Origin: JBHIBD01 sp046758865
Lineage (GTDB): Bacteria > Planctomycetota > Brocadiia > Brocadiales > Bathyanammoxibiaceae
Length of the DNA stretch: 8,053 nt
Direction: 5' to 3'
Assembly: GCA_046758865.1 (NCBI GenBank)
Contig: JBHIBD010000085.1
Location: 1-8,053, forward strand
Under the pieces are notes generated by a model that worked only from the letters and a program-made list of their open reading frames with translations, searched no databases and was not told where the DNA came from. Position numbers and translations under genes: made by a program. Numbering within the stretch: the first letter of the stretch is position 1; each line of letters starts with the position of its first letter. Below, piece after piece: positions 1-6,545 of the stretch.

Positions 1-176
1 TGCTTTAACACTATCTCTTCTAAAGACGGGATAGACAGAACGCTGCCCCGGCAATGGGGGCAAAGCGTAGCGGTAGTTACGTTGACGTCCTTTATTACCT
101 CTCCAAGCCTTTCAGGAATCTCTATCCACTCTCCGAACTTCTTGACCTTATCGCATACCCGACACTGTAATATCAT
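1..176 (-). CDS. Small zinc-ribbon protein, N-terminal 58 residues (C-terminal part beyond window)
   Basis: The reading frame starts at an ATG whose complement is at 174-176 and stays open to the window edge, so the protein is truncated here. The start is supported by GGAGG (complement of 188-192), 11 nt upstream. The visible protein begins MILQCRVCDKVKKFGEW and carries two Cys pairs, C5-x2-C8 and C39-x2-C42 (CPHC), which would form one zinc ribbon with about 30 residues between the pairs. No signal peptide or membrane span is visible, so it is probably cytoplasmic. Small zinc-ribbon proteins of this kind are usually of unknown function. The gene is transcribed away from the rest of the window, and its upstream region contains the long repeat copy A. 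I cannot assign a role, and whether a further domain follows is not visible. Confidence 0.7.
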   Translation of the reverse strand, partial: MILQCRVCDKVKKFGEWIEIPERLGEVIKDVNVTTATLCPHCRGSVLSIPSLEEIVLK

Positions 177-227
177 GGTAAGGCTTTCCTCCAATCTTCA
201 AGATGATTGTTGAGGCCGCCTCTTGCG

Positions 228-579
228 GGCAGACTCAAATTTTCACTTCAAAGATTTTGGCGAGACTCTATCATAACTACTTTTCAAAAAGGTTGTATTC
301 CTGCTTCGCAGTAGCTCCTATGAACGCCTAAAGGTTCCTGATTATTAGGGACTCGCAAAAACGACGCCAATCATTGGAGCGGAAAGGCGCTTTATTGTAA
401 GCACTTGTGATATATGCATTAAGGATATAAAAATTCTTGGTTAGAGGTTCTTTGCCTGACTTTAAAAGTGTTGAGAAACCCCAACACTTTTTTGCCGTGG
501 GGTCTACAGTTGTTATAAGTCCTTACAAGATGGGAAGAAAGAAACGCTAATGGAGAACGGCACTTTCTACAAAAGTGGA
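228..579 (+). repeat. Long dispersed intergenic repeat, copy A (about 350 nt)
   Basis: This gene-free stretch is related along its whole length, in inverted orientation, to 6546-6880. Identical blocks are: GGCAGACTCAAATTTTCAC (228-246 against 6862-6880), TATGCATTAAG (413-423 against 6704-6714) and TTGTTATAAGTCCTTACAAG (510-529 against 6597-6616). Near-identical blocks are the GGAAGAAAGAAA-GCTAAT segment (about 532-551) and CTACAAAAGTGGA (567-579). Spacing between the last blocks is almost the same in both copies (116 against 117 nt, then 50 against 51 nt). Sequence between blocks is strongly diverged and holds different base changes without a codon-position pattern. It ends about 110 nt before the first gene of the primase/helicase operon. 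The function is unknown: it could be a structured non-coding RNA, a leader region or an old non-autonomous element. Positions 580-689 between repeat and gene show only very weak promoter-like hexamers. Confidence 0.75.
464..491 (+). terminator. Perfect 10-bp hairpin, terminator-like
   Basis: AAAAGTGTTG (464-473) and CAACACTTTT (482-491) form a perfect 10-bp stem with an 8-nt loop, and the 3' arm runs into TTTTTT (488-493). With A-runs on one side and T-runs on the other it could act as an intrinsic terminator in either direction, although the stem is only moderately GC-rich. It lies inside repeat copy A and is not preserved as a perfect hairpin at the equivalent place in copy B, so it may be a local acquisition. 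Confidence 0.45.
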
Positions 580-689
580 TAGAGCGGGTCTTGATTCAGG
601 ACTTGCATCTTGTTCGGGCTTCTAGTACCATTTTAAATATCATTAATCATATCCTTAATCTCAGACAATTGTTGGGGGGGAGCAGAACT

Positions 690-932
690 ATGGGTGTAAC
701 GAACCTCTTGCTTACTATTATTGCTGTGTTATTGATAGCAGTATATATGAGGGCTGTGCCCCTTGAGACGGATAGGGCCCTGGCACACACCTATACAGGT
801 GGGCGGTATCAGATAGCGGCGGCTGGCGACACAGCACCCAAGGGCTATATAGTGGACACCGTCGAGGGAAAGGTCTGGATTGTAGATACTGCGCGGATTA
901 TAAAGAGCTTTGACCTGCTGAGGGACCTATAG
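690..932 (+). CDS. Small single-span membrane protein upstream of the primase/helicase gene
   Basis: This is an 80-residue protein starting MGVTNLLLTIIAVLLIAVYM. Residues 4-20 form one strongly hydrophobic helix near the N terminus, either an uncleaved anchor or a signal peptide. The rest is a short soluble tail, presumably outside the cytoplasmic membrane. The tail contains the pattern GGRYQIAA...YIVDTVEGKVWIVDT (about residues 37-68). This resembles the 'GRYQ...VLDTxTGxVW' motif seen in many small bacterial proteins, perhaps a beta hairpin. The open frame extends upstream to 591, but the ATG at 690 is preferred because a G-rich ribosome site (GGGGAG, 677-682) precedes it by 7 nt and the hydrophobic helix then falls at the N terminus. 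The stop codon is followed after only 4 nt by the next gene, which argues for one operon. No function is assigned. Confidence 0.7.
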   Translation: MGVTNLLLTIIAVLLIAVYMRAVPLETDRALAHTYTGGRYQIAAAGDTAPKGYIVDTVEGKVWIVDTARIIKSFDLLRDL

Positions 933-936
933 GTAA

Positions 937-2973
937 ATGAATGCAATAGAGAGCCTGGACCTTGAGGTTTACCGCCGGCTTCACCACGGCATTGTCTTTA
1001 AGGAACTTGGGCGGTTTAAGCTAGAGGGTGACTGTTTCCGGTTCAACTGCCCAGAGTGCGAGAGAAATCAGGTCAAGGCCAAAAATACATTCTTCGCCAG
1101 GAAAGGGTTGCCCTATGGGCGTTGCAGATTATGCGGGTATGGGCTCAGTTGGTGGGGCAAATATGGGGCAGGGTCTAAGGGCCTGCAGGGGCTGGCGAAG
1201 TTGTTAGGGATATCCTACGAAAGTTTTGCCCCCGAGTCCCATCCCCACCTACTAAAGGCCCTCAGGCACTCGCAACTTCTGGAAGAGCTCATCCATTTCA
1301 CTACCTGTTTCTTGCTTGAAGACCCCCGTGCTGAGTCCCTGGCATATCTCTATGCAAGGGGCTTTAGGATGGAGGAGATAAAGGAGACGGAACTGGGCTG
1401 CTACCCACCTTGCGAGGAGGTAAAGAAATATATGCTTTCGCAGGGTTATAGCCTCGATGAGTTGGAGGAGGTCGGGGTCTTAGCCCCAGAGCTTGAAACC
1501 CGATATAAGTTGGTACTGCCTTATCGTAGTGGGTCTGGTAGGGCCCTGGGTATGCTAGCCTATAGCCCTGTGGGGGGAATGGGCCGGCCAGATAGGCGGC
1601 TCTTCTGCTCAAAGGAGGCTACTGTCCCCTTCCACCTCAACGTCGCCCTGCGGGACAAGGAGTTTGGGGACTCAAGGTGGTTAATTGTGGTAGACGAGCC
1701 ACTTGAGGCGACCATGCTCGGGCCACTGGGTGTCGGTAATGCTATCGCTCCGGTAGGGTCAAGCCTTAGCCGGGAAGGGCTAGCCCTCCTGGAAAAACAC
1801 GGAGTTAAGGAGTTGATCTTCTGCCTGAGAGAGGCAAACCCCGAGAAGGTCAATGAGCTGGCAAGTGCCTTTGCCAACCTTGAGGGTATTGGTCTTTACA
1901 CTGTCGAACTAAGAGTGGCAAGAGACCTCGTTGAATATATTCGTTTAATGGGGCACGAGGCCTGGAGAAGACTACTAACGAAGCCTACAGCCTTGCCGAA
2001 AGAAGTTCCCGGGAGGAAAGTCGTGGCAAAAGAGAAACCTGCGGTTACGTTGAAAGAGGGGCAACCCGCCACGGTAAAAAGTGAAGTCGGTCCGGCCCCT
2101 GCCGAAAAGGCGAAGACCAAACAGGTACCGCAAGAAGAAATTGCCCGGGTGGGTACCCCTCACGAAGGCCCTCCCATGGAAATGAAAGGTCCCGCACCTT
2201 TCCCCACCAAAGAGGTGCTGAAAAGGGTAGCGAAGAGGCAACGGCTAAAAACGGGTTATGCAAGGCTGGACAGGATTCCAGTAGTCTCCCAGGATGAGTT
2301 GTCCATTATAATGGGTGAACCAGGGTGTGGGAAAACGTTACTGGCGCTGAATATGCTATTGAACATGATGTGCCATCACGAGGACCTCTGCTTCATCTTA
2401 TTTTCCTCTGAAGCGGCAGAGCAACTTACCCTTGCGCGCCTCCTTGGAATACTCTCGGAGGTCCCCTCTAGCCAGGTAGAGGAGGGACTTAAAGGGGGCG
2501 AACTTGCTCTTGAGGTGAAAAAGGGACTAAGTCAGCTAAAAGGGATGGGCCTAGAGGACCGTTTCTATTTCTTCAGCTGTCCGGACCCGCTTCCCGAGGA
2601 AATACTCTCTTGTGCGAAGAGGGTGTCTGGAAATGGCAAGTCCCTGGGGGCCATATTCATAGATGAGATACATTCTATAAGAGAAGGGCAAGACCCTCTG
2701 GAGACCTCCAGGAGGCTCAAGGCTATGAGAATGCTGGCCGAAACCCTACACACGGCTGTTATTTGCACATTGGCTGCAGACAGTCAGAAAGTGCTTAGTC
2801 TCTCCAACAGTTCTGTCCTACTGCCTTATACCGGTACGGTCCTCAGCCTGAGTACCCCTGTGGAGGGTCAAAAAAGGATGGTTGTCAACGTGCTAAGACC
2901 CCCTGGAAAGGATACGGCCTCTCAGGTAGTATTGGGTATTAAGTCCGGTGGGGGAATAGTTGAGCTGGAGTAA
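937..2973 (+). CDS. Primase/helicase-like protein: CHC2-type Zn finger, degenerate Toprim, RecA-like ATPase
   Basis: This 678-residue protein has three parts. Residues about 30-75 contain C38-x2-C41 and C63-x2-C66, a zinc finger like that of DnaG-type primases. Residues about 245-300 resemble a Toprim fold: WLIVVDEPLEA fits the first acidic motif, but where active enzymes have DxD there is FCLREAN, so the catalytic site looks degenerate. A Lys/Pro/Glu-rich linker (about 350-425) follows. Then comes a RecA-fold ATPase with Walker A GEPGCGKT (460-467), Walker B GAIFIDE (571-577) and a possible sensor Gln in ADSQ, closest in style to RadA/KaiC/DnaB. The order matches phage gp4/Twinkle-like primase-helicases. 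It is translationally close to the small membrane protein upstream (4-nt gap). It may act on DNA in replication, repair or a mobile element, but priming activity is doubtful. The module assignment is firm and the biological role is not. Confidence 0.8.
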   Translation: MNAIESLDLEVYRRLHHGIVFKELGRFKLEGDCFRFNCPECERNQVKAKNTFFARKGLPYGRCRLCGYGLSWWGKYGAGSKGLQGLAKLLGISYESFAPESHPHLLKALRHSQLLEELIHFTTCFLLEDPRAESLAYLYARGFRMEEIKETELGCYPPCEEVKKYMLSQGYSLDELEEVGVLAPELETRYKLVLPYRSGSGRALGMLAYSPVGGMGRPDRRLFCSKEATVPFHLNVALRDKEFGDSRWLIVVDEPLEATMLGPLGVGNAIAPVGSSLSREGLALLEKHGVKELIFCLREANPEKVNELASAFANLEGIGLYTVELRVARDLVEYIRLMGHEAWRRLLTKPTALPKEVPGRKVVAKEKPAVTLKEGQPATVKSEVGPAPAEKAKTKQVPQEEIARVGTPHEGPPMEMKGPAPFPTKEVLKRVAKRQRLKTGYARLDRIPVVSQDELSIIMGEPGCGKTLLALNMLLNMMCHHEDLCFILFSSEAAEQLTLARLLGILSEVPSSQVEEGLKGGELALEVKKGLSQLKGMGLEDRFYFFSCPDPLPEEILSCAKRVSGNGKSLGAIFIDEIHSIREGQDPLETSRRLKAMRMLAETLHTAVICTLAADSQKVLSLSNSSVLLPYTGTVLSLSTPVEGQKRMVVNVLRPPGKDTASQVVLGIKSGGGIVELE

Positions 2974-3562
2974 CTCCGCTTAAGACCGTTACCCATCACC
3001 ATTGGGGGTAAAAAGATGGCAGGAGGCGGCTGGTGAGGGTGGTTACTGACCTCTAAGCCACCATAGCATTATCTCCCTAACCTTCCCTACCCACTGTGGT
3101 GGCAAAGCCATGCCAAAGGCAGAGCCCCACTACTAAAAAGATAAGCGGCCCCGCCATTAGTTGGGCATAGCGCCTACGGCACGACTTGCTTTGCTAAAGA
3201 TATTTAGACCTAACCGAGCGGGCTCGACCCAAGCCAGCTAAATTTCCTGCGCCTTCTTGAGTAGCCTCTTTCCCCTAAATCCAAATATTTCCCCACCAGA
3301 CCAGGGCCTAAAAGGAGCAGGGTGGCGTGGCTTTCAACACATGTGGAATTCATTAAGTTTTAGTGTACTCCTAAGTATTTGAATGGCAAATAAATATGTA
3401 GGTAGCGAAAATGTGTGGTTTTTTAGCAACATATTTTTTCAGTTTCCCAAGTGGTGCTGTTACCCTAAGCATCAGGGCTGTAAGTGGTTGTGACTTTGGG
3501 CAAATTTGGCCCATTATTTGTTTAGTCTTTTTTTGGGGATTTCCCTAAAGAGGGGTAATTGA
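2974..3562. other. Gene-free spacer between the primase/helicase and exosortase-associated operons
   Basis: No plausible coding frame is visible in these 589 nt. Short pairings are seen: TTACCC/GGGTAA (2989-2994 with 3006-3011) just after the stop codon but without a T-run; a 7-bp stem including GGTGG/CCACC (3038-3044 with 3056-3062); the interlocking mini-palindromes GGCAAAGCC (3101-3109) and TGCCAAAGGCA (3111-3121); and CTAAA-gata-TTTAG around 3195-3208. Base composition shifts from GC-rich in the first half to AT-rich from about 3340 onward, as expected for a promoter region. A structured leader RNA is possible, but I recognise no known riboswitch. Confidence 0.5.
3506..3522 (+). promoter_or_regulatory. 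Candidate sigma-54 (RpoN) promoter for the exosortase-associated operon
   Basis: TTGGCCCATTATTTGTT fits the RpoN consensus TTGGCAC-RNNNN-TTGCW at all defined positions except two (A to C in the -24 box and C to T in the -12 box), with the correct 10-nt distance between the GG and the -12 G. Transcription would begin near 3533, about 30 nt before the ATG at 3563. RpoN with the PrsK/PrsR regulators is known to control PEP-CTERM genes in several bacteria, which makes the site plausible here. The missing C of the -12 GC pair is a real weakness. No enhancer-binding site was identified. Confidence 0.4.
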
Positions 3563-4432
3563 ATGGGTATCGTTAATGCCTTAACAGTAGATGTGGAAGA
3601 TTACTTTCAGGTCTCCAACATGGAATCTGTGGTTGATAGGAGTTCCTGGAAGTCATATTCCCTTCGTGTAGTCCCTAACACCAGGAAGATATTGTCCATA
3701 TTAGAAGAGTTTGGGGTCAAGGGCACTTTCTTTGTGCTTGGGTGGGTAGCCGAGGAGGTGCCTGAATTGGTCGAGGAGATAGCAAAAGGGGGCCATGAAA
3801 TTGCCTGCCACGGGTATGACCATCAGCTCGTTTATAGACAAGGTTGCCACTCTTTTCGCGAGGATGTCCTAAAGGCGCGAAGGATTATAGAAGGTATTAC
3901 CAGTGTGCCCTTGTTTGGGTACAGGGCCCCTAACTTCTCTATTACAGAAGGGTCGCGATGGGCACTGGATATCTTGGTTGAGGAAGGATTTCTTTATGAT
4001 TCCAGCACCCTTTGTACTGAACCGCAGGATGGTAACCCTAGCATCTACAAAATTAAGACGAATGGCACAGGTAGTATCATAGAGTTTCCCATCTCCACAG
4101 TGAACCTTGCCGGTAAACCTATTGTTCCAACCGGTGGGGGCTATCTGCGGCTTTTCCCGCTGGGGATCATGAAATGGGCCATTTCTGGGCTTAACGAAAA
4201 GGGCTACCCGGCCATGGTCTACCTGCATCCATGGGAGCTAGACCCCCAGCAACCCCGATTGCCCGTTGGTGGCCTGAGACGCTTTAGACATTATGTCAAT
4301 CTATCAAGTACAGAGGAAAAGCTAAAGGGCCTGTTAGAGGAATTTGACTTCTCAACTGCATCCTCCGTCATTGAGAGGACCATGAAAAAGGGGCTTCCGC
4401 CTCTAAAGAAGGGGGCAGATAACCTGACATGA
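3563..4432 (+). CDS. Polysaccharide deacetylase of the XrtA/PEP-CTERM type
   Basis: This 289-residue carbohydrate esterase family 4 (NodB-fold) enzyme would remove N-acetyl groups from a surface polysaccharide, probably the exopolysaccharide made with the exosortase system. The motifs are complete: TVDVEDYF near the N terminus with catalytic/metal aspartates D10 and D13; HGYDH with metal ligands H83 and H87; GYRAPNFSI (119-127) with R121; and YLHPWELDPQQPR with H222. GGGYLRLFP (191-199) and the C-terminal region match the DUF3473-type extension typical of exosortase-associated deacetylases. No signal peptide is visible, so a cytoplasmic site of action is likely. The start ATG follows GAGGGG (3550-3555) by 7 nt. 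Its stop codon overlaps the next start as ATGA (4429-4432), indicating translational coupling. It is the first gene of the three-gene operon and lies behind a candidate RpoN promoter. Confidence 0.92.
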   Translation: MGIVNALTVDVEDYFQVSNMESVVDRSSWKSYSLRVVPNTRKILSILEEFGVKGTFFVLGWVAEEVPELVEEIAKGGHEIACHGYDHQLVYRQGCHSFREDVLKARRIIEGITSVPLFGYRAPNFSITEGSRWALDILVEEGFLYDSSTLCTEPQDGNPSIYKIKTNGTGSIIEFPISTVNLAGKPIVPTGGGYLRLFPLGIMKWAISGLNEKGYPAMVYLHPWELDPQQPRLPVGGLRRFRHYVNLSSTEEKLKGLLEEFDFSTASSVIERTMKKGLPPLKKGADNLT

Positions 4433-5091
4433 GAGGCATAGACCAAAGACATCTAGTCGTCATCATCTTATTGGCCATTACTGCCTCTTTTACCTTCCTT
4501 ATTGATGATAAAAAGGGCATATCGCAGAACTATGCTTTCACTGAAAGTATACCCACTTGCATAGGCCCTTGGGCGGGAAGAGACTTTGAGGTAGATGCAC
4601 GTACCATTGAGATGCTGGAAACAGATGACATACTCATGAGGGAATACCGTCGGCCGAAAGGTCTCCCAATCAGCCTATGTATAGCCTTTTCAGGGGAAAA
4701 GCGCGTAGCTATCCATCCCCCAGAAATATGCATGAGTGGGGGTGGGTGGAACCTGGTAGAAAAGAAGCGCATCAAGGTCTCAGACTCCCTGGGGCTTGTG
4801 GCAATCAAGTTGATACTGGAGAGAGGAGATTGCAAACAAGTTGTGCTCTACTGGTACAAGGCAGGCAAGGACTTCACTGCCAGCTTTTACCACCAGCAAC
4901 TTAACTTCGTGAAGAATTGGATCCTGGGTGGGGACCCTTCTTGTGGGCTGATTCGGGTCTCTACCCAGATTAAAGGCCAGGGGGTGGAGCAGGCCCTCTC
5001 TTCCCTTATAGAGTTCACAAGGGTATTAATGCCCCATCTAACAGAAGAAGGTAAACCTTGCCAGCAGAAAAGGACAAAAGACTCTGTGTAA
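4429..5091 (+). CDS. epsI: EpsI-domain exosortase-associated protein
   Basis: This 220-residue protein has an N-terminal membrane segment (about residues 8-25, LVVIILLAITASFTFLI) and an extracytoplasmic domain. The signature of the EpsI/DUF3485 family is visible: HPPEICMSGGGW (96-107) with conserved H96, C101 and G106-W107, and YWYKAG (141-146). EpsI proteins are found only with exosortases, either fused to the exosortase C terminus or encoded beside it. Their exact role in sorting or polysaccharide export is not established. Here it stands alone, downstream of the deacetylase (ATGA overlap) and overlapping the next gene by 34 nt, while the exosortase gene is not in the window. The start relies on coupling: the nearest purine-rich stretch (AAGGGGG near 4408-4415) is rather far from the ATG. 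Confidence 0.88.
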   Translation: MRGIDQRHLVVIILLAITASFTFLIDDKKGISQNYAFTESIPTCIGPWAGRDFEVDARTIEMLETDDILMREYRRPKGLPISLCIAFSGEKRVAIHPPEICMSGGGWNLVEKKRIKVSDSLGLVAIKLILERGDCKQVVLYWYKAGKDFTASFYHQQLNFVKNWILGGDPSCGLIRVSTQIKGQGVEQALSSLIEFTRVLMPHLTEEGKPCQQKRTKDSV

Positions 5092-6239
5092 AGGTCGTTA
5101 TTCTATTATTCTTCCTCGCCTTATCCCAGTTAGGTTTTTCTAGCCTTTACGCCCTCCCATCTGAAAGTATCCTGGTTGTTGTTAATGATAGAAGCCCCGC
5201 CTCCCGAGAAATAGCCCAATATTACCAGAGGATGAGGAACGTCCCCCCTGAAAACCTCTGCCACCTGGACTGTACTGAGGAAGAGGAGATAGACCGACAG
5301 ACCTTCAATACACAACTCAGAGACCCTATCGTTAACCACCTCAAGAAATACGAACTAGAAGATAAGATTCTTTACATCATTACTACCAGCGGCATACCAC
5401 TAAAGATAAAGGGCTCTGGTGGCCTAGAGGGCGACATGGCCTCTGTGGACTCTGAACTCACCATGCTCTACCGATTTATGCTCCATGGCAGTTATAAACT
5501 CCAGGGAGCCATACCTAACCCGTACTTTGCGGGTAACATCCCCCCTTCCAGATACACCCACTTCAACCGAAAGGACTTCGACATCTATCTGGTTACCCGG
5601 CTAACTGCCTATACCGCAAACGAGGCGAAATCCCTCATCCGTAAATCTCTTAAGGCAGGGCCTGGTGGATGGTCTTTAATAGACGATAAACAATTTGGCC
5701 ATACCCAGGCCAGAAGATGGATGCAGGAGACAAAGAACCGACTGGAACAAGCTGGTATTAGCGTAATCATCGACACCACCTCAAAGTACATTACAGGGGC
5801 CGAAGACGTGATGAGCTACTGTGGCTGGGGAAGCAATGACAAGGACTGTAAGGGCCGCTTCCCGGGGTTCCGGTGGAAAGACGGTGCTATCGCCACCACC
5901 TTTGTCAGCTTCAATGCCAGGACATTCCAGGAACCACCTGGGGACTGGACGATAGGAAAATGGGACGACCCCAACAGCTTTTACGCAGGGGCACCTCAGA
6001 GTCTCATAGGAGACCTTGTACGGGATGGTGTCACAGGAAGTGTGGGTTACACCTATGAACCCTACCTGATGGCCTGCGCCAGGCCCTATATCCTCTTTCC
6101 CGCCTATGTATCGGGCTTCAACCTGGCAGAGAGCTATTATATGTCTCTACCCTTCCTCAGCTGGCAGGCAGTAGTGGTGGGAGACCCGGTTTGCTCTCCC
6201 TATGAAGGGTTTCAGGTGGCTAGAGGGCTTCGGCCGTGA
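5058..6239 (+). CDS. TIGR03790-type secreted protein, exosortase-associated
   Basis: This 393-residue protein starts at a TTG codon. GAAGAAGG (5043-5050) lies 7 nt upstream, and no other ATG, GTG or TTG start precedes the signal peptide in frame. The N terminus is a classic signal peptide: KR near residues 7-8, a hydrophobic core about 13-29, and a likely cleavage after LYA at 32. The mature part begins ESILVVVNDRSPASREIAQYY and contains RNVPPENL and YIITTSGIPLKIKG, which match my memory of family TIGR03790, known only from genomes with exosortases and of unknown function. It should act in the periplasm or at the cell surface. The gene overlaps epsI by 34 nt and is the last of the operon. No C-terminal PEP-CTERM signal is present. 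The family call rests on recognition, not on a search. Confidence 0.82.
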   Translation: MPAEKDKRLCVKVVILLFFLALSQLGFSSLYALPSESILVVVNDRSPASREIAQYYQRMRNVPPENLCHLDCTEEEEIDRQTFNTQLRDPIVNHLKKYELEDKILYIITTSGIPLKIKGSGGLEGDMASVDSELTMLYRFMLHGSYKLQGAIPNPYFAGNIPPSRYTHFNRKDFDIYLVTRLTAYTANEAKSLIRKSLKAGPGGWSLIDDKQFGHTQARRWMQETKNRLEQAGISVIIDTTSKYITGAEDVMSYCGWGSNDKDCKGRFPGFRWKDGAIATTFVSFNARTFQEPPGDWTIGKWDDPNSFYAGAPQSLIGDLVRDGVTGSVGYTYEPYLMACARPYILFPAYVSGFNLAESYYMSLPFLSWQAVVVGDPVCSPYEGFQVARGLRP

Positions 6240-6383
6240 GCCTTCGACGACGAGCTCAGCCGAATCGCTCAGCCGAACGGCAGTAAGAGGTCTGTGGGGC
6301 TTGTTCGGTTAGAGTGCTCCCCCCTGAACTTAGATTGAGACCTCTGCAAAAGTGCCAAAAAACACATACAGATACTACAAGGT
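6240..6383. other. Post-operon spacer with direct and inverted repeats
   Basis: GCTCAGCCGAA occurs twice in tandem-like array (6254-6264 and 6267-6277, 13-nt period). AGAGGTCT (6286-6293) and AGACCTCT (6338-6345) form a perfect 8-bp inverted repeat with a 44-nt interval. The right arm, TTGAGACCTCTGCAAAA, looks like the ends of some insertion sequences and may be a remnant, but no transposase is present. No T-tracted terminator for the upstream operon is visible. Confidence 0.45.
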
Positions 6384-6504
6384 GTCATTGCGAGCGAAGT
6401 GAAGCAATCTCGTAAGTGGTTTTGGTTAGGAAACATGAGATTGCTTCGTCGCCTTTCGCTCCTCGGTGTCCTTAGCCGTAGGCGACGGAATACCTCGCAA
6501 TGAC
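6384..6504. mobile_element. Palindromic MITE-like repeat, GTCATTGCGAG type
   Basis: This 121-bp element is bounded by GTCATTGCGAG (6384-6394) and CTCGCAATGAC (6494-6504), with inner arms GAAGCAATCTC (6401-6411) and GAGATTGCTTC (6437-6447), all perfect inverted matches around a loop. Repeats with these arms are widespread in several bacterial phyla as non-coding palindromes, probably mobilised in trans. The right arm contains extra sequence: CCTCG is present at 6461-6465 and again at 6493-6497, so about 32 bp looks inserted or duplicated there. CGTCGCC (6447-6453) and GGCGACG (6481-6487) form a further hairpin within it. No obvious target duplication was seen. Open frames across this element on the minus strand are not regarded as genes. 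Confidence 0.85.
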
Positions 6505-6545
6505 GACTCTATCTTTGATTTTTTCAGAGCCCTCATTTTATTTTG

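Noticed and set aside
530..550. Mini-frame ATG...TAA encoding MGRKKR in copy A
   Set aside because: It is six residues long, and in copy B the ATG is GTG with a one-base insertion directly after, so it is not preserved.
591..689. Longer N terminus for the small membrane protein
   Set aside because: It would bury the hydrophobic helix internally and lacks a ribosome site, while the ATG at 690 has a G-rich site at good spacing.
1364..2768. Several minus-strand open frames across the primase/helicase gene
   Set aside because: They are shadows of the plus-strand gene, which has clear conserved motifs.
3040..3420. Fragments resembling a cyclic-di-GMP-I riboswitch (GGCAAAGCC, GTAGGTAGCG)
   Set aside because: They are about 280 nt apart, and the required intervening helices and the conserved 5' segment are missing.
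6340..6360. TTGGCACTTTTGCA on the minus strand as an RpoN promoter
   Set aside because: Both boxes look good but are about 3 nt too close, and no gene follows in that direction.
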